A stretch of 64,000 nucleotides of DNA, taken from Nonomuraea sp. NEAU-A123 (GTDB lineage Bacteria > Actinomycetota > Actinomycetes > Streptosporangiales > Streptosporangiaceae). The translations under genes and the position numbers were made by a program. Positions 53,201 to 61,784 of the stretch are shown one piece after another. The first letter of the stretch is position 1. The number at the start of each line of letters is the position of its first letter. Where the stretch lies: NCBI RefSeq assembly GCF_018603905.1, contig NZ_JAHFZZ010000005.1, forward strand, positions 496,001-560,000, written 5' to 3'. The notes under the pieces were generated by a model. That model had not been told where the DNA came from, did no database searches, and was given only the letters and a program-made list of their open reading frames with translations.

Positions 53201-54433
53201 TCAGCAGTGGCGGTCCGCCAATGGTTCCCACCACAAGCGGTTGTCGCGGTACCACACTTTCTCCGCCAGGCCGGTGGTGAAGTCCTTGCCTGGCATGTAG
53301 CCCAGCTCGGCGGTGATCTTGCTGTGGTCCAGTGAGTACCGGGTGTCGTGGGCCTTGCGGTCCTCCACGTACGTGACCATGTTCCAGTCGCGTCCGCACG
53401 CCTCCAGCAGCAGCCCGGTCAGCTCCTTGTTGGTCTGCTCCCGCCCGCCGCCGATGTGGTAGACCTCGCCCGGCCGCCCGCCGAGCCGCACCAGTTCGAT
53501 GCCCGCCACGTGGATGTCGATGTGCAGCCCGTCGCGTATGTTGCCGCCCGTCCCGTACAGGGGCACGGGGAGCCCGTCCGGGAGGTTCGTGATGAAAAGT
53601 GGGATGATTTTCTCGGGGTAATGGTGGTGCCCGTAGTTGTTGGAACAGCGGGTCACCCGCACGTCAAGCCCATGCGTACGGTGGAAGGACAGCGCCAGCA
53701 GGTCGGCGGCGGCCTCCATGTTCCGACGCCAGCCACCGCATGGCGATCGTAGGGCCGCGATCAGTGCAGGGCGGCGGCGCATCGCAACCTCCAACATCAG
53801 GTGTTGCCGCTCGGCGAGCTCGTTGCTCGCCGCCATCGTTCTGATCTTCGCGATCGGCTGATCACAGACAGTCCCGCTCAGGATTGCGCCACATCGCAAC
53901 ACCTCGGGTAACTGTGTGCGTGACAGGCCACGTGGCCGGCTGACACGGCACTGTGGGCAGTGATCCACGAGCAGCATCCGATGGATGGGGCAGACTGCGG
54001 CCCAGCCCAGCTTCCACCACATCTGCCATGCTCCCCCTGAAGTGACCAGGCACTTCGGACATGCCCGGCTGCCGAAGAACTGCACCCAGGCACGAGCTTC
54101 TGCACGGCGGACGGACTCTTTGTCTCCTGCGCGGACGCCTGCCAGGTCCAAGGCCGAGCCGTTGAACACCTCCAGGTGCATAGCGCGCACCATCTCGGCA
54201 CCCACTCCAGTGGCAGCCTTGATCGCCTCACGGAGCTCCAGGGGCGCAACTATGCCGTACGCCAGCGTGCGGACATCCCCAGATACCGCCCGCATGTCGA
54301 GTCCCAGCGACTCAACGATCGTCCACGGTGGGCATCCGTTCCGAACCGCCAACCGATCTACCCAGGACGCGAACGACTCGCCGGGCGCAGGAGCGGTCAC
54401 CAGCGCCAACCGCCGTAGCGGGAGCATCACCAT
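53201..54433 (-). pseudogene. Chimeric ORF: tniQ-like protein fused in frame to the C-terminal half of an RfbB-type dehydratase
   Basis: Residues 1 to about 235 are TniQ-like: RRLALVTAPAPGESFASWVD, VQFFGSRACPKC, CPIHRMLLVDHCPQC, with two Cys pairs for zinc. At about position 53718 the sequence switches to dTDP-glucose 4,6-dehydratase from ADLLALSFHRTHGLDVRVTR through GEVYHIGGG and NKELTGLLLEACGRDW to the end. The dehydratase Rossmann half, TGGAGFIG and the YxxxK (expected YSASK; here NMEAA) are absent. The dehydratase part also has unusual changes (GLHIDIH for WLHVDDH). Neither half should function as in its family, although the frame is fully open. A deletion or recombination between a tniQ and an rfbB gene is the simplest explanation. 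Confidence 0.85.
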
Positions 54434-54437
54434 CCCG

Positions 54438-54560
54438 GTTGAGCCTCCTGCCGTACACGCGCCTACTGACGTCCCCGATGGCCTACTGCCAAGTCCGCTG
54501 ACATCTCCTGTCCCGTGCTGACATCTGCAAGCGCGTCAGACAGACATCCAGACAGCGTCT
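54438..54560 (-). repeat. Dispersed repeat copy B, immediately upstream of the tniQ chimera
   Basis: It matches the start of copy A (CCTCCTGCCGTACACGC, GCC.ACTGCCAAGTCC.CT and CAGACAGACAT shared). On the minus strand it contains GATGTCAGC twice and GACGTCAG once at short spacing, and its homology begins just five bases from the tniQ start codon. Its place next to tniQ ties the repeat family to the transposon remnant. Confidence 0.7.
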
Positions 54561-54569
54561 GCCGGGCCG

Positions 54570-54606
54570 TTGACGAATCAAATGAATGGTCTTTTAATTC
54601 ATTCAT
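54570..54606 (+). promoter_or_regulatory. Promoter with overlapping ATGAATG...CATTCAT operator
   Basis: TTGACG (54570-54575) and TTTAAT (54593-54598) are 17 bases apart and give a good promoter for the TetR-ferredoxin-P450 operon. The inverted repeat ATGAATG (54582-54588) and CATTCAT (54600-54606) spans the -10 element and reaches the start codon. If transcription starts near 54605, the TetR mRNA is leaderless or nearly so. Autorepression by the TetR is the likely mechanism. Confidence 0.6.
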
Positions 54607-55222
54607 GGGGCGTATAGCTGGCGTCACCGCCGCTGAGACGCGGGTACGGCTGCTGCAAGCCGCCGCCGAGGTGTTCGCCGAACGCGGGTACGAAGGTACG
54701 CGCGTAGCCGACATCGCCGCGGCCGCGGGAGTGAGCAACGGCGCGTTGTATGCGCACTTCGGCTCGAAGGCCGAGCTGATGGTGGCCGCGCTGCGCGCGC
54801 ACGGGCCTCGTTTGATGGCGGATCTGTTCGCCGCCGATCCCGACCGGTCGATCGCGGAGTTGCTCGTCGTCGTCGGACGTCGGCTGCCTCGCCGTCGCGA
54901 GGCCTGCGGTTATCTCATCGTCGAGGCGTTGGTCGCGGCCCGCCGTGACGAGGAGGTCGCCCGGCCGATGCGGGACTACGTAGGCGAGCGCGCTGACTGG
55001 CTCGCGGGGCTCGTGGGCGTCGGCGAGAGTAGCGGCGAGCTCGACCCGGCGCTGTCGCCCGACGCGCTCGCCCACTTCTGCCTCCTGATCGCGATGGGCA
55101 GCGCGCTCATCAGCCCGGATCTGCACGCGGTGAACGACGAGGAGTGGACCGCGTTGCTCACCCGTGTCGTCGCTGCTCTCGCGCCCACCGAGAGCACAGC
55201 ACGAAGGGGAGCACCACAGTGA
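54605..55222 (+). CDS. TetR-family regulator heading a ferredoxin-P450 operon
   Basis: A 205-aa regulator with a textbook HTH (TRVADIAAAAGVSNGALYAHFGSKAEL, residues about 31-57). Its stop overlaps the GTG of the ferredoxin gene, so regulator, ferredoxin and P450 are made from one mRNA. A palindrome overlaps its promoter. The ligand is probably the P450 substrate or product. Confidence 0.92.
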   Translation: MGRIAGVTAAETRVRLLQAAAEVFAERGYEGTRVADIAAAAGVSNGALYAHFGSKAELMVAALRAHGPRLMADLFAADPDRSIAELLVVVGRRLPRRREACGYLIVEALVAARRDEEVARPMRDYVGERADWLAGLVGVGESSGELDPALSPDALAHFCLLIAMGSALISPDLHAVNDEEWTALLTRVVAALAPTESTARRGAPQ

Positions 55223-55410
55223 AAGTGCGGATCAGCTCCGAGCGATGCCAGGGGCACGGTCGCTGCTACGACCTCGCCCCCGACCTGTTCGGCGAGGACG
55301 ACGAGGGCTACGGGCAGGTCGTCGGCGAAGGCGTCGTGCCGCCGGACAAGGAGCGCGCGGCGGGCCTGGCGGTGTCCAACTGTCCCGAACGAGCGATCGA
55401 GATCCTCTAG
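55219..55410 (+). CDS. Small [3Fe-4S]/[4Fe-4S]-type ferredoxin for a P450
   Basis: The GTG at 55219 (GTGA overlap, AAGGGGA upstream) gives 63 aa. Cluster ligands are ERCQGHGRC (C-x5-C with His at the variable position) and the later NCP. His in that position distinguishes it from the Ser-type ferredoxin at 35165. It precedes the P450 by 9 bases. Confidence 0.92.
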   Translation: MKVRISSERCQGHGRCYDLAPDLFGEDDEGYGQVVGEGVVPPDKERAAGLAVSNCPERAIEIL

Positions 55411-55419
55411 GAGGCTCGC

Positions 55420-56691
55420 ATGACCGTCGACGACCGCTTCGGCCAGGACTACCGGGAGACGCTGGAAGAGCGGTCCCACGGTGCCCGCAACGAGATCATC
55501 ACCGGCCCGGTCTCGGACTGGGCGACCGACTTCTCCCACGCTGAGCCTGAATGGGCGGCCGACCCGTACCCCATCCAGGACGAGCTGCGCGAGCGCTGCC
55601 CGATCGCGCACACCGAGCGGTTCGGCGGCGGGTGGCTGCCGACCCGCTACGAGGACGTCGCGGCCATCGCCTACGACACCGAGCACTTCTCGTCCCGGGC
55701 GATCATCATGAGCAACTTCCGGCCGCCCCCCGAGATGGCGCCCGTGGGGGCTTCGCCGCCGATCTCCTCAGATCCGCCCTTCCACCACCACGCGCGCAAG
55801 TTGCTGCTGCCGGCGTTCACCAAGTCCGCGGTCGCCAAGCGGGAGGCGGCCACCAGGGCGTTCTGCCACACGCTGATCGACGAGCTGGAGGGGCAGGACG
55901 TCGTCGACGCCGCCCGTGACTATGCCCAGCACATTCCGATGCGGGTCATCGCTGAGATGCTCGGCTTTCCGCCCGAGGACGGGGCGCGTTTCCGGGTGTT
56001 CATCGAGAACGCGCTCGAAGGGGTCAATCTGCCGCCGGAGGAACGGCTCGCTCGGGCGCAGAAATTGTTCGACTACCTGCTCACGCAGATCCGCGACCAC
56101 ATCGACCACCCGCGTGACGACCTCACCACCTATCTGATCAACGCCGAGCTCGGTGGCCACAAGCTGGATCCGTCCCACGTGGCGGGCACGATGGCGCTGC
56201 TGCTCATCGCCGGCATCGACACGACGTGGAGCGCGATCGGCGCGTCGCTGTGGCACCTGGCCAAGACCCCCGCAGACCGGGCGCGCCTGGTCGCCGAGCC
56301 TGAACTGCTGCCGACCGCGATGGAGGAGTTCCTCCGGGCCTACGCCCCGGTCACGATGGCGCGGCTGGTCAAGGAGGACATGCATTGGCGCGGTGGCGAC
56401 ATGAAGGCCGACGACTGGATCCTGCTGTCGTTCCCGGCGGCCAATCGCGATCCCGCGCAGTTCGAACGGGCGGGTGAAGTCGTCATCGACCGTGAGGTGA
56501 ACCGGCACGTCGCCTTCGGGCTGGGCATCCACCGCTGCGTGGGCTCGCATCTGGCGCGCATGGAGCTGCGGGTCGCCCTCGAGGTCTGGCTGGCGCGGAT
56601 CCCGGACTTCAGCCTGGCCGACCCGGCGGCCGTGACCTGGGCCGCGGGCCAGGTCCGCGGACCGCGTACCCTCCCGATCCGCATCGGCTGA
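55420..56691 (+). CDS. Cytochrome P450 co-transcribed with TetR and ferredoxin
   Basis: A 423-aa P450. The I-helix is LLIAGIDTTWSAIG with the acid-alcohol pair Asp-Thr, the K-helix ExxR-type motif is in MEEFLRAYAPV (E-F-L-R), and the heme loop FGLGIHRCVGSH puts the ligand Cys at about residue 373. The GIDTTWS and DPPFHHHARKLLLPAF segments recall the CYP153-CYP107 side of bacterial P450s. AGGAGGC lies before the ATG. The operon is closed by a strong terminator. Confidence 0.94.
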   Translation: MTVDDRFGQDYRETLEERSHGARNEIITGPVSDWATDFSHAEPEWAADPYPIQDELRERCPIAHTERFGGGWLPTRYEDVAAIAYDTEHFSSRAIIMSNFRPPPEMAPVGASPPISSDPPFHHHARKLLLPAFTKSAVAKREAATRAFCHTLIDELEGQDVVDAARDYAQHIPMRVIAEMLGFPPEDGARFRVFIENALEGVNLPPEERLARAQKLFDYLLTQIRDHIDHPRDDLTTYLINAELGGHKLDPSHVAGTMALLLIAGIDTTWSAIGASLWHLAKTPADRARLVAEPELLPTAMEEFLRAYAPVTMARLVKEDMHWRGGDMKADDWILLSFPAANRDPAQFERAGEVVIDREVNRHVAFGLGIHRCVGSHLARMELRVALEVWLARIPDFSLADPAAVTWAAGQVRGPRTLPIRIG

Positions 56692-56737
56692 CCGCAGCCG
56701 GGTGGCTTGCGTCTCCGCCTGGAAGTCTCCCGGCAAA

Positions 56738-56769
56738 CAGGCCCCGCTCCCCAACGGGAACGGGGCCTG
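56738..56769. terminator. Terminator after the P450 operon
   Basis: CAGGCCCCG (56738-56746) and CGGGGCCTG (56761-56769) form a perfect 9-bp stem with a 14-base loop, 47 bases past the P450 stop and close to the end of the convergent gene. Confidence 0.75.
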
Positions 56770-56781
56770 GATCGAGAATGC

Positions 56782-57303
56782 TCAGCTCGAGTGCCAGGTG
56801 ACCTTGAAGTTGCCGGTCGCGTTATTGGCCTGTGAGCTGGGAGTGCCAGCAGGGAAATTGACCGTGTCGACCACGGTCGTGCTGTTGTCGGCCAGCTGGT
56901 TGGGCTGGAGCTGGACCTGTGCCCCGGCCGTGGTGCCGAGCTGCTGAGAGGTCACCTTGTTGCGCAGGAGGACCTGGGTCGCCTGCGCGATCACGGGCGC
57001 TCCGGCCGCGGCTCTGGTGACCCGCACCTTGTACGTGGCCTCCAGCGGGCTCCCCGACGGCTGGAAAGTCGTCGTGAAGTTCCGGGCGAACAGCGCGTTC
57101 TCCGGCACCGTGACCGGCACCCGCGCGTCCACCTTGCAATCGATCCGGGGAGTGACCAGATCGACCACGCACAAGGTCAGCTTGACCTCGACATCCGAGG
57201 TGGCCGCCTGGGCGGGGCCGGCTGGGCCGGCGAGGATGGCTCCGGTGGCGATCGCGGCGGCGCCGAGGCCCAGCAGTCGCCGGCGAGCTGTCGTGTTACG
57301 CAT
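56782..57303 (-). CDS. Small secreted protein of unknown function
   Basis: The ATG at 57303 gives 173 aa with a twin-Arg-like signal (TTARRRLLGLGAAAIATGAI) cleaved near AQA. The mature part is all-beta in character, rich in Val/Thr, with two cysteines early (LTLCVVDLVTPRIDCKV) that may form a disulfide. It ends in ATGNFKVTWHSS. I do not recognise a family; an immunoglobulin-like surface or matrix protein is possible. Confidence 0.75.
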   Translation of the reverse strand: MRNTTARRRLLGLGAAAIATGAILAGPAGPAQAATSDVEVKLTLCVVDLVTPRIDCKVDARVPVTVPENALFARNFTTTFQPSGSPLEATYKVRVTRAAAGAPVIAQATQVLLRNKVTSQQLGTTAGAQVQLQPNQLADNSTTVVDTVNFPAGTPSSQANNATGNFKVTWHSS

Positions 57304-57515
57304 AACTGTTTTCCTTCGGGTTCTTGGGCGCGGCCCTTCCGCGGCCCTTTCACCCTTGAAGAATGCATTGGCGGCAACGCTTTCACCGCGTAAAGCGACG
57401 GATATAAGACGTGAACAAGTGCCTGGACATTTTGCGGGCTTAATTAGATACATTGGGAGCATGTGATGTCAGTCACTTTTTTCTGGTCCGCGCTTTCGCC
57501 GTGCCGGTTGAACCG

Positions 57516-58196
57516 TCATCGACAGGTGCGGAGCATGTTGAGCAAGCTCACCTTCTCCTTCCGCGTCACGAAGAGCCGGTAGTGATGCTTCACGGTGATC
57601 CAAGAGGTGGCATACCGGCACCAATAGCCGCGGCGCGGCGGACGCCAGCTCTGCGGCCCCTGGCCGCCCTTGGCGATGTTGACGGAATGGCTGACCACAA
57701 CCAGTTCGGGGCGGGTGAGGTCGTTGGCGAAGGCGCGCCGCCGCGCCTGGCTCCATTTGCTGGCGCCTGAGCGCCAGGCGTACGACAGTGGTACGACATG
57801 GTCGACGTCGACCTGCTTTTCGCTCTTCAGCCGTTTGCCGTCGTACGGGCTGTACCAGACGCCCTTGACCGGTTGGCAGGCCGCGTTCCTGCGTACGTGT
57901 CGCCCGTCGCGGGCCAGGACCACTTCTCGGGTGCCGCACCTGCCCCTGTGGTGCGCCCATCGGGGCTGGAAGCGCCGGTGGCTGTAGCCGCGGATCGACA
58001 GGGGCTTGGCGACTTTCAGCCGGGCCAGCATGCTGTGGGCAGTCACCGCCTCGGCATCGGCCTGTGGTCGCTTGCCGGCGTCGGCGGAGGCCCTCGGGGG
58101 AGCGGTGACAGCGGCGATCGGGACGGTCAGAAGGGTGAGTGCGGCGACTTGGACCGTCCGCCTCAAGAAGATCATGGTTCCAGCCATACCAGTCAC
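57516..58196 (-). CDS. Secreted HNH-family nuclease, second copy (GmrSD C-terminal-like)
   Basis: A 226-aa exported protein (start ATG 58196; a signal helix VQVAALTLLTVPIAAVTA follows). It has the same core as the protein at 14932: WYSPYDGKRLKSEKQVDVDH, VDHVVPLSYAWRSGASKW with the catalytic His, FANDLTRPELVVVSHSVN, and RYATSWITVKHHY. Sequence identity to the first copy is moderate, and it is much more basic (pro-region with many Arg/Lys). It is probably an extracellular nuclease. Confidence 0.88.
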   Translation of the reverse strand: MTGMAGTMIFLRRTVQVAALTLLTVPIAAVTAPPRASADAGKRPQADAEAVTAHSMLARLKVAKPLSIRGYSHRRFQPRWAHHRGRCGTREVVLARDGRHVRRNAACQPVKGVWYSPYDGKRLKSEKQVDVDHVVPLSYAWRSGASKWSQARRRAFANDLTRPELVVVSHSVNIAKGGQGPQSWRPPRRGYWCRYATSWITVKHHYRLFVTRKEKVSLLNMLRTCR

Positions 58197-58218
58197 TCCC
58201 CGCCGACGGCGGTGATAT

Positions 58219-59499
58219 TCAAAGTCCGAACGGGACTGAACGGAACTCGGCGCGCAGGCCCGCCGGTGCCAGGCGCCCGCAGAACGCGGGTTCCGCGGCG
58301 ACCGCGTTCGGCGCGTGCAGGTGAAAGCGCTGGGCGATCCGGGATGTGGCGAGGGTGAGCTGGCGCATCGCCACCGCGGCGCCGAGGCAGTAGCGAGAGC
58401 CGGAGCCGAACGGCAGGTACGTGCCTGGCGCCGGCCGCGCCGTCTCCCATCGAGCCGGGTCGAACACGTCCGGCTGAGACCACCAGCGAGGGTCGCGGTG
58501 GATCAGGTACGGGGTGCACAGCACCTCGTCTCCCGGCCGTAACCGCCACTCGCCGAGCGTGACGGCGGTGCACGCGACCCGCGTCATCATCCAGGCCGGA
58601 GGAGACAGCCGGAGGGTCTCCTTGACCACGGCCTCGGCCAGCGGAAGCCGCGCGTACGGCTCGGTCCCGGCCGGTGGGCCGGCCTCGGCCGCGAGGTCGG
58701 AGGCCAGGCGCGGGCGGATCGCGAGTTCGCGGACGATGGAGGTCAACGCCGCGGCGGGAATGCCGTGCCCGCCGACCAGGACGCTCCACAACGTGGAGGT
58801 CACCGACTTGTCGGTCATCGCCGGATGCGCGCTGAGCAGTACGTCGAGCAGGTCGCGGTGTGGTCGCCGGGTGGGCTCGGCGCGTCTGGCGGAGACCAGC
58901 CGGGTCAGCGTCTCCACCGTGCGGCGGTGGACACGGACGAATCGACGGTTGCGTGGCGACGGAACCCACGCGGGGAGCTGGTAGTCGGCGTCCTCGAACG
59001 GCAGCAGCGCCGCGTGGTTGGCCGCGAGCAACTCGGGGATGCCCGCCGCGTCCTCGCCGAGGCAGAGTTCGGCCACGGCCTGCCCGGCGAAGTCGAGCAT
59101 CACCGGCAGCACGTCGACGTCCCGGCCCGCCGTCCGGTCGAGCACGGCGTCCAGAATCGCGACGATCCGGCCGTCCAGGCCCGAGGCCGCGGCATCGCCG
59201 AGGGCGGGGCGCACCACGCGGCGCGCCCGCATCCACGGGCCGATCATCTCGCCGGCCGCGTGCAGCGCCGACGAGCCGGCGAACGGCGCCAGTTCCGTGA
59301 CGTAGTCGTGGTTGGTGGCGGTCAGAACCTGGTGGGTGAGCCGCGGGTCGATGGTGAAGACGACCCGGTCGTCGAAGGAGAACACGTCGCCGTAGTCACG
59401 ATGGTGGCGGCGTAGAAAAGAGATGCGGTCCTTGTCGTACTCGAGGACGTTACCCAGCAGCCAGTGGCCGCGAGGCCCTGGTGGGCGTGCTGTGTCCAA
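58219..59499 (-). CDS. Atypical cytochrome P450 lacking the I-helix acid-alcohol pair
   Basis: A 426-aa P450 of the CYP170/CYP4-like (class with PPGPRG N terminus) style. The ExxR is in KETLRLSPPAW, the PERF-region equivalent is FDPARWE, and the heme loop FGSGSRYCLGAA gives the ligand Cys at about residue 371. At the oxygen-activating kink the usual AGxE/DTT reads GGHGIPAAALT: both the acid and the Thr are replaced. Such P450s often catalyse non-standard reactions or use peroxide. There is no ferredoxin next to it. Confidence 0.92.
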   Translation of the reverse strand: MDTARPPGPRGHWLLGNVLEYDKDRISFLRRHHRDYGDVFSFDDRVVFTIDPRLTHQVLTATNHDYVTELAPFAGSSALHAAGEMIGPWMRARRVVRPALGDAAASGLDGRIVAILDAVLDRTAGRDVDVLPVMLDFAGQAVAELCLGEDAAGIPELLAANHAALLPFEDADYQLPAWVPSPRNRRFVRVHRRTVETLTRLVSARRAEPTRRPHRDLLDVLLSAHPAMTDKSVTSTLWSVLVGGHGIPAAALTSIVRELAIRPRLASDLAAEAGPPAGTEPYARLPLAEAVVKETLRLSPPAWMMTRVACTAVTLGEWRLRPGDEVLCTPYLIHRDPRWWSQPDVFDPARWETARPAPGTYLPFGSGSRYCLGAAVAMRQLTLATSRIAQRFHLHAPNAVAAEPAFCGRLAPAGLRAEFRSVPFGL

Positions 59500-59794
59500 C
59501 TGGCGGGGGGCTTTTATTTGCCGTGGTGGTAGGGCCAGTAGATGTATCGGCCGCTGACTCGAACCTTGCCGACAAGGCGGGCAGCCACATGACGCAGCAG
59601 TCGCACGACTTTCTCACCGTCCTCACTGATCGAACCGGATATCGTGACTATGAATCGCGTTTTTCGCCCGGTCAATGCCCAGATGGCCGCGCTCGGTTCT
59701 TGTATCGGCGGGGGCTGTTTTCGGCTACGTCGTTATCGACCTTTCGACCGCTCGGCCACTGTAGCGGCCGCGGCCGACATAGTAGTTTGCTTCA

Positions 59795-61078
59795 GTGCTG
59801 AAATCATGCCTACGACGCAAGGTCGTTTGGTTAGCCGTCGCCCTGGTCATCGCCGCCGGGTCGCCGGTCGGACTCGGCCCGTCATTCGCGTACGCCGCGG
59901 ATTCCCGCATCCCCGCCAATGCCGTCATTGTCTGGGACAGCAACGCCCAGACAGCGATCTGGGACATCGCCGGTCAGCAGCCGCAAGTCCAGGCGCGCAG
60001 CTTCGCGATGGTGCACGGAGCCATTTACGACGCGGTGAACGCGATCGCCGGCACTCCCTACCAGCCCTACCTGATCGCACCGGCCGCCAACGGCGCCGAG
60101 TCGACGAACGCGGCCGTCGCGACCGCGGCCTTCCGCGTGCTGGACGCGCTGTTCCCGGCTCAGCGGGAGAGGTTGACGGCGCAGTACGACGAGTCGCTGG
60201 CCGCGATTCCCGATGGCGCCGCGAAGCGGCGCGGGATCACCGTGGGCACGCAGGCGGCCGATGCGATGATCGCCGCGCGGGAGAACGACGGGGCGTTCGG
60301 CAGCCAGACCTGGACCGTCGGCACCCAGCCCGGTCAGTGGCGGCCCACGCCTCCCGCCTTCGCCTCCGACGGAGCATGGGTCGGTCACGTCAAACCGTTC
60401 CTCCTCCCCAGCGCGTCCATGTTCCGCACGTCCGGCCCGCCATCGCTCACCAGCCGCCGGTACGCCCGGGACTTCAACGAGGTCAAGACGGTCGGCTCGG
60501 CAACCAGCACACTCAGAACGGCCGACCAGACGCAAGCCGCGATCTGGTGGCATGACCGGCATCTGGTCGAATGGGAGATCAAGCGCCAGCTTGCGACGAC
60601 GCAGCGACTGAACCCGCTCCAGACGGCGCGGATGTTCGCGATGGTGGATCTGGCCGAAGCCGATGCCACGATCGCCTGCTTCAACGAGAAGGCGGCGTGG
60701 AGCTTCTGGCGGCCGGTCACCGCGATCCAACTGGCCGACACCGACGGTAACCCGGATACGGTGGCCGACCCCGGTTGGCTGCCGTTGCTCGTTACGCCGC
60801 CGCACCCCGACTTCACGTCCGGACACGCCTGTTTCACCGCCGCGAGCATGTCGGCGTTGGCGTACTTCTTCGGCCGGGACGACATCTCCTTCAGCGGATA
60901 CAGCGCCGACTCGGGCACCACCCGGCACTTCGGCGGCTTCTCGCAGGCGCTCGCCGAGGTCGTCAACGCCCGCGTCTGGGGCGGCATCCATACCCGCACG
61001 GCCGACGTCCAGGGCGCGAAGATCGGCGGTCAGGTCACCGCCTACATGGTCGGGCATTACTTCCGCCCGAAGAGGTAA
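59795..61078 (+). CDS. Secreted vanadium-dependent haloperoxidase/acid phosphatase-family protein
   Basis: A 427-aa protein starting at GTG 59795 with a Sec signal (VVWLAVALVIAAG..., cleavage near AYA). The PAP2/VHPO active site is present: KAAWSFWRPVTAI near residues 299-311, HPDFTSGHACFTAAS near 337-351, and RVWGGIHTR near 393-401. These supply the Lys, Arg, Ser-Gly-His, Arg and His of the vanadate/phosphate pocket. Length and export signal resemble the actinobacterial vanadium-dependent haloperoxidase-like group; phosphatase activity is an alternative. Confidence 0.9.
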   Translation: MLKSCLRRKVVWLAVALVIAAGSPVGLGPSFAYAADSRIPANAVIVWDSNAQTAIWDIAGQQPQVQARSFAMVHGAIYDAVNAIAGTPYQPYLIAPAANGAESTNAAVATAAFRVLDALFPAQRERLTAQYDESLAAIPDGAAKRRGITVGTQAADAMIAARENDGAFGSQTWTVGTQPGQWRPTPPAFASDGAWVGHVKPFLLPSASMFRTSGPPSLTSRRYARDFNEVKTVGSATSTLRTADQTQAAIWWHDRHLVEWEIKRQLATTQRLNPLQTARMFAMVDLAEADATIACFNEKAAWSFWRPVTAIQLADTDGNPDTVADPGWLPLLVTPPHPDFTSGHACFTAASMSALAYFFGRDDISFSGYSADSGTTRHFGGFSQALAEVVNARVWGGIHTRTADVQGAKIGGQVTAYMVGHYFRPKR

Positions 61079-61092
61079 CGATCCAGGACCCG

Positions 61093-61123
61093 CCCGGAGA
61101 CGCCCCGTTTCGGCGTCACCGGG
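61093..61123. terminator. Hairpin between the convergent haloperoxidase and deformylase genes
   Basis: CCCGGAGACGCC pairs with GGCGTCACCGGG (one A-A mismatch) around a 7-base loop containing a TTT run. It ends transcripts from both sides. Confidence 0.7.
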
Positions 61124-61172
61124 CGGTGCGTGCTCGTGGTGTGCGCCGCCGGCGGATTCGCCACCCAGGCCG

Positions 61173-61784
61173 TCAGCCCGGGGAGCGCTCGGCCTGCGCC
61201 GGAGTCCAGAAGCGCTCGTAGTTGCCGACGGTCGACAGCGAGCGCGGCTCGGCCCGATCGAGGTACAGGACGCCGTTCAGGTGGTCGGTCTCGTGCTGGG
61301 CGATCCGCGCCGGCCATCCGGACAGCTCTACGTCGTACGCGCGCCCGCCACCGTCGAGGGCCGACAGCCGGACCCGCGCGTGGCGGGGGACGACGGCGGT
61401 GAGCCCTTCGACGCTCAGACACCCCTCGTAGTACGCGTGGTACCGGGGCTCCAGGGGAGTGACGACGGGGTTGACGAGTTCCAGCGGCGGCTGGGGCACG
61501 CGCTCCCGCGCCGCGGCGATCTCCGGCGGCACGTCGGCGGGGTCCTCGATGACGGCCAGTGCCAGCGGGATGCCGATCTGCGGCGCGGCGAGCCCTACCC
61601 CGACGCCCGGCAGGTGCCGGAACATCGCATCGAGCAGCTCGCGCAGCAGGCCGTCGGAGAGCTGGCCGTCGTACGGCTCGGTCGTGCGGCGTAGCACGGG
61701 GTCGCCGACCTGGGTGATGGACCAGGGCCGGGGCGCCGCCAACAGGGCGTGCACGCGCTCGGTCAGTTCCTCGCCGCCGCTCAC
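61173..61784 (-). CDS. def: Peptide deformylase
   Basis: The 203-aa enzyme removes the formyl group from nascent proteins in the cytoplasm. All three motifs are intact: GVGLAAPQIG (62-71), EGCLS with metal-ligand Cys122, and QHETDHLNG with His164, Glu165 and His168. It begins with GTG 61784, overlapping the stop of a 20-codon frame (61781-61843). Its central region is slightly longer than in the housekeeping enzymes of other actinomycetes; it could be a second, accessory deformylase. Confidence 0.93.
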   Translation of the reverse strand: MSGGEELTERVHALLAAPRPWSITQVGDPVLRRTTEPYDGQLSDGLLRELLDAMFRHLPGVGVGLAAPQIGIPLALAVIEDPADVPPEIAAARERVPQPPLELVNPVVTPLEPRYHAYYEGCLSVEGLTAVVPRHARVRLSALDGGGRAYDVELSGWPARIAQHETDHLNGVLYLDRAEPRSLSTVGNYERFWTPAQAERSPG

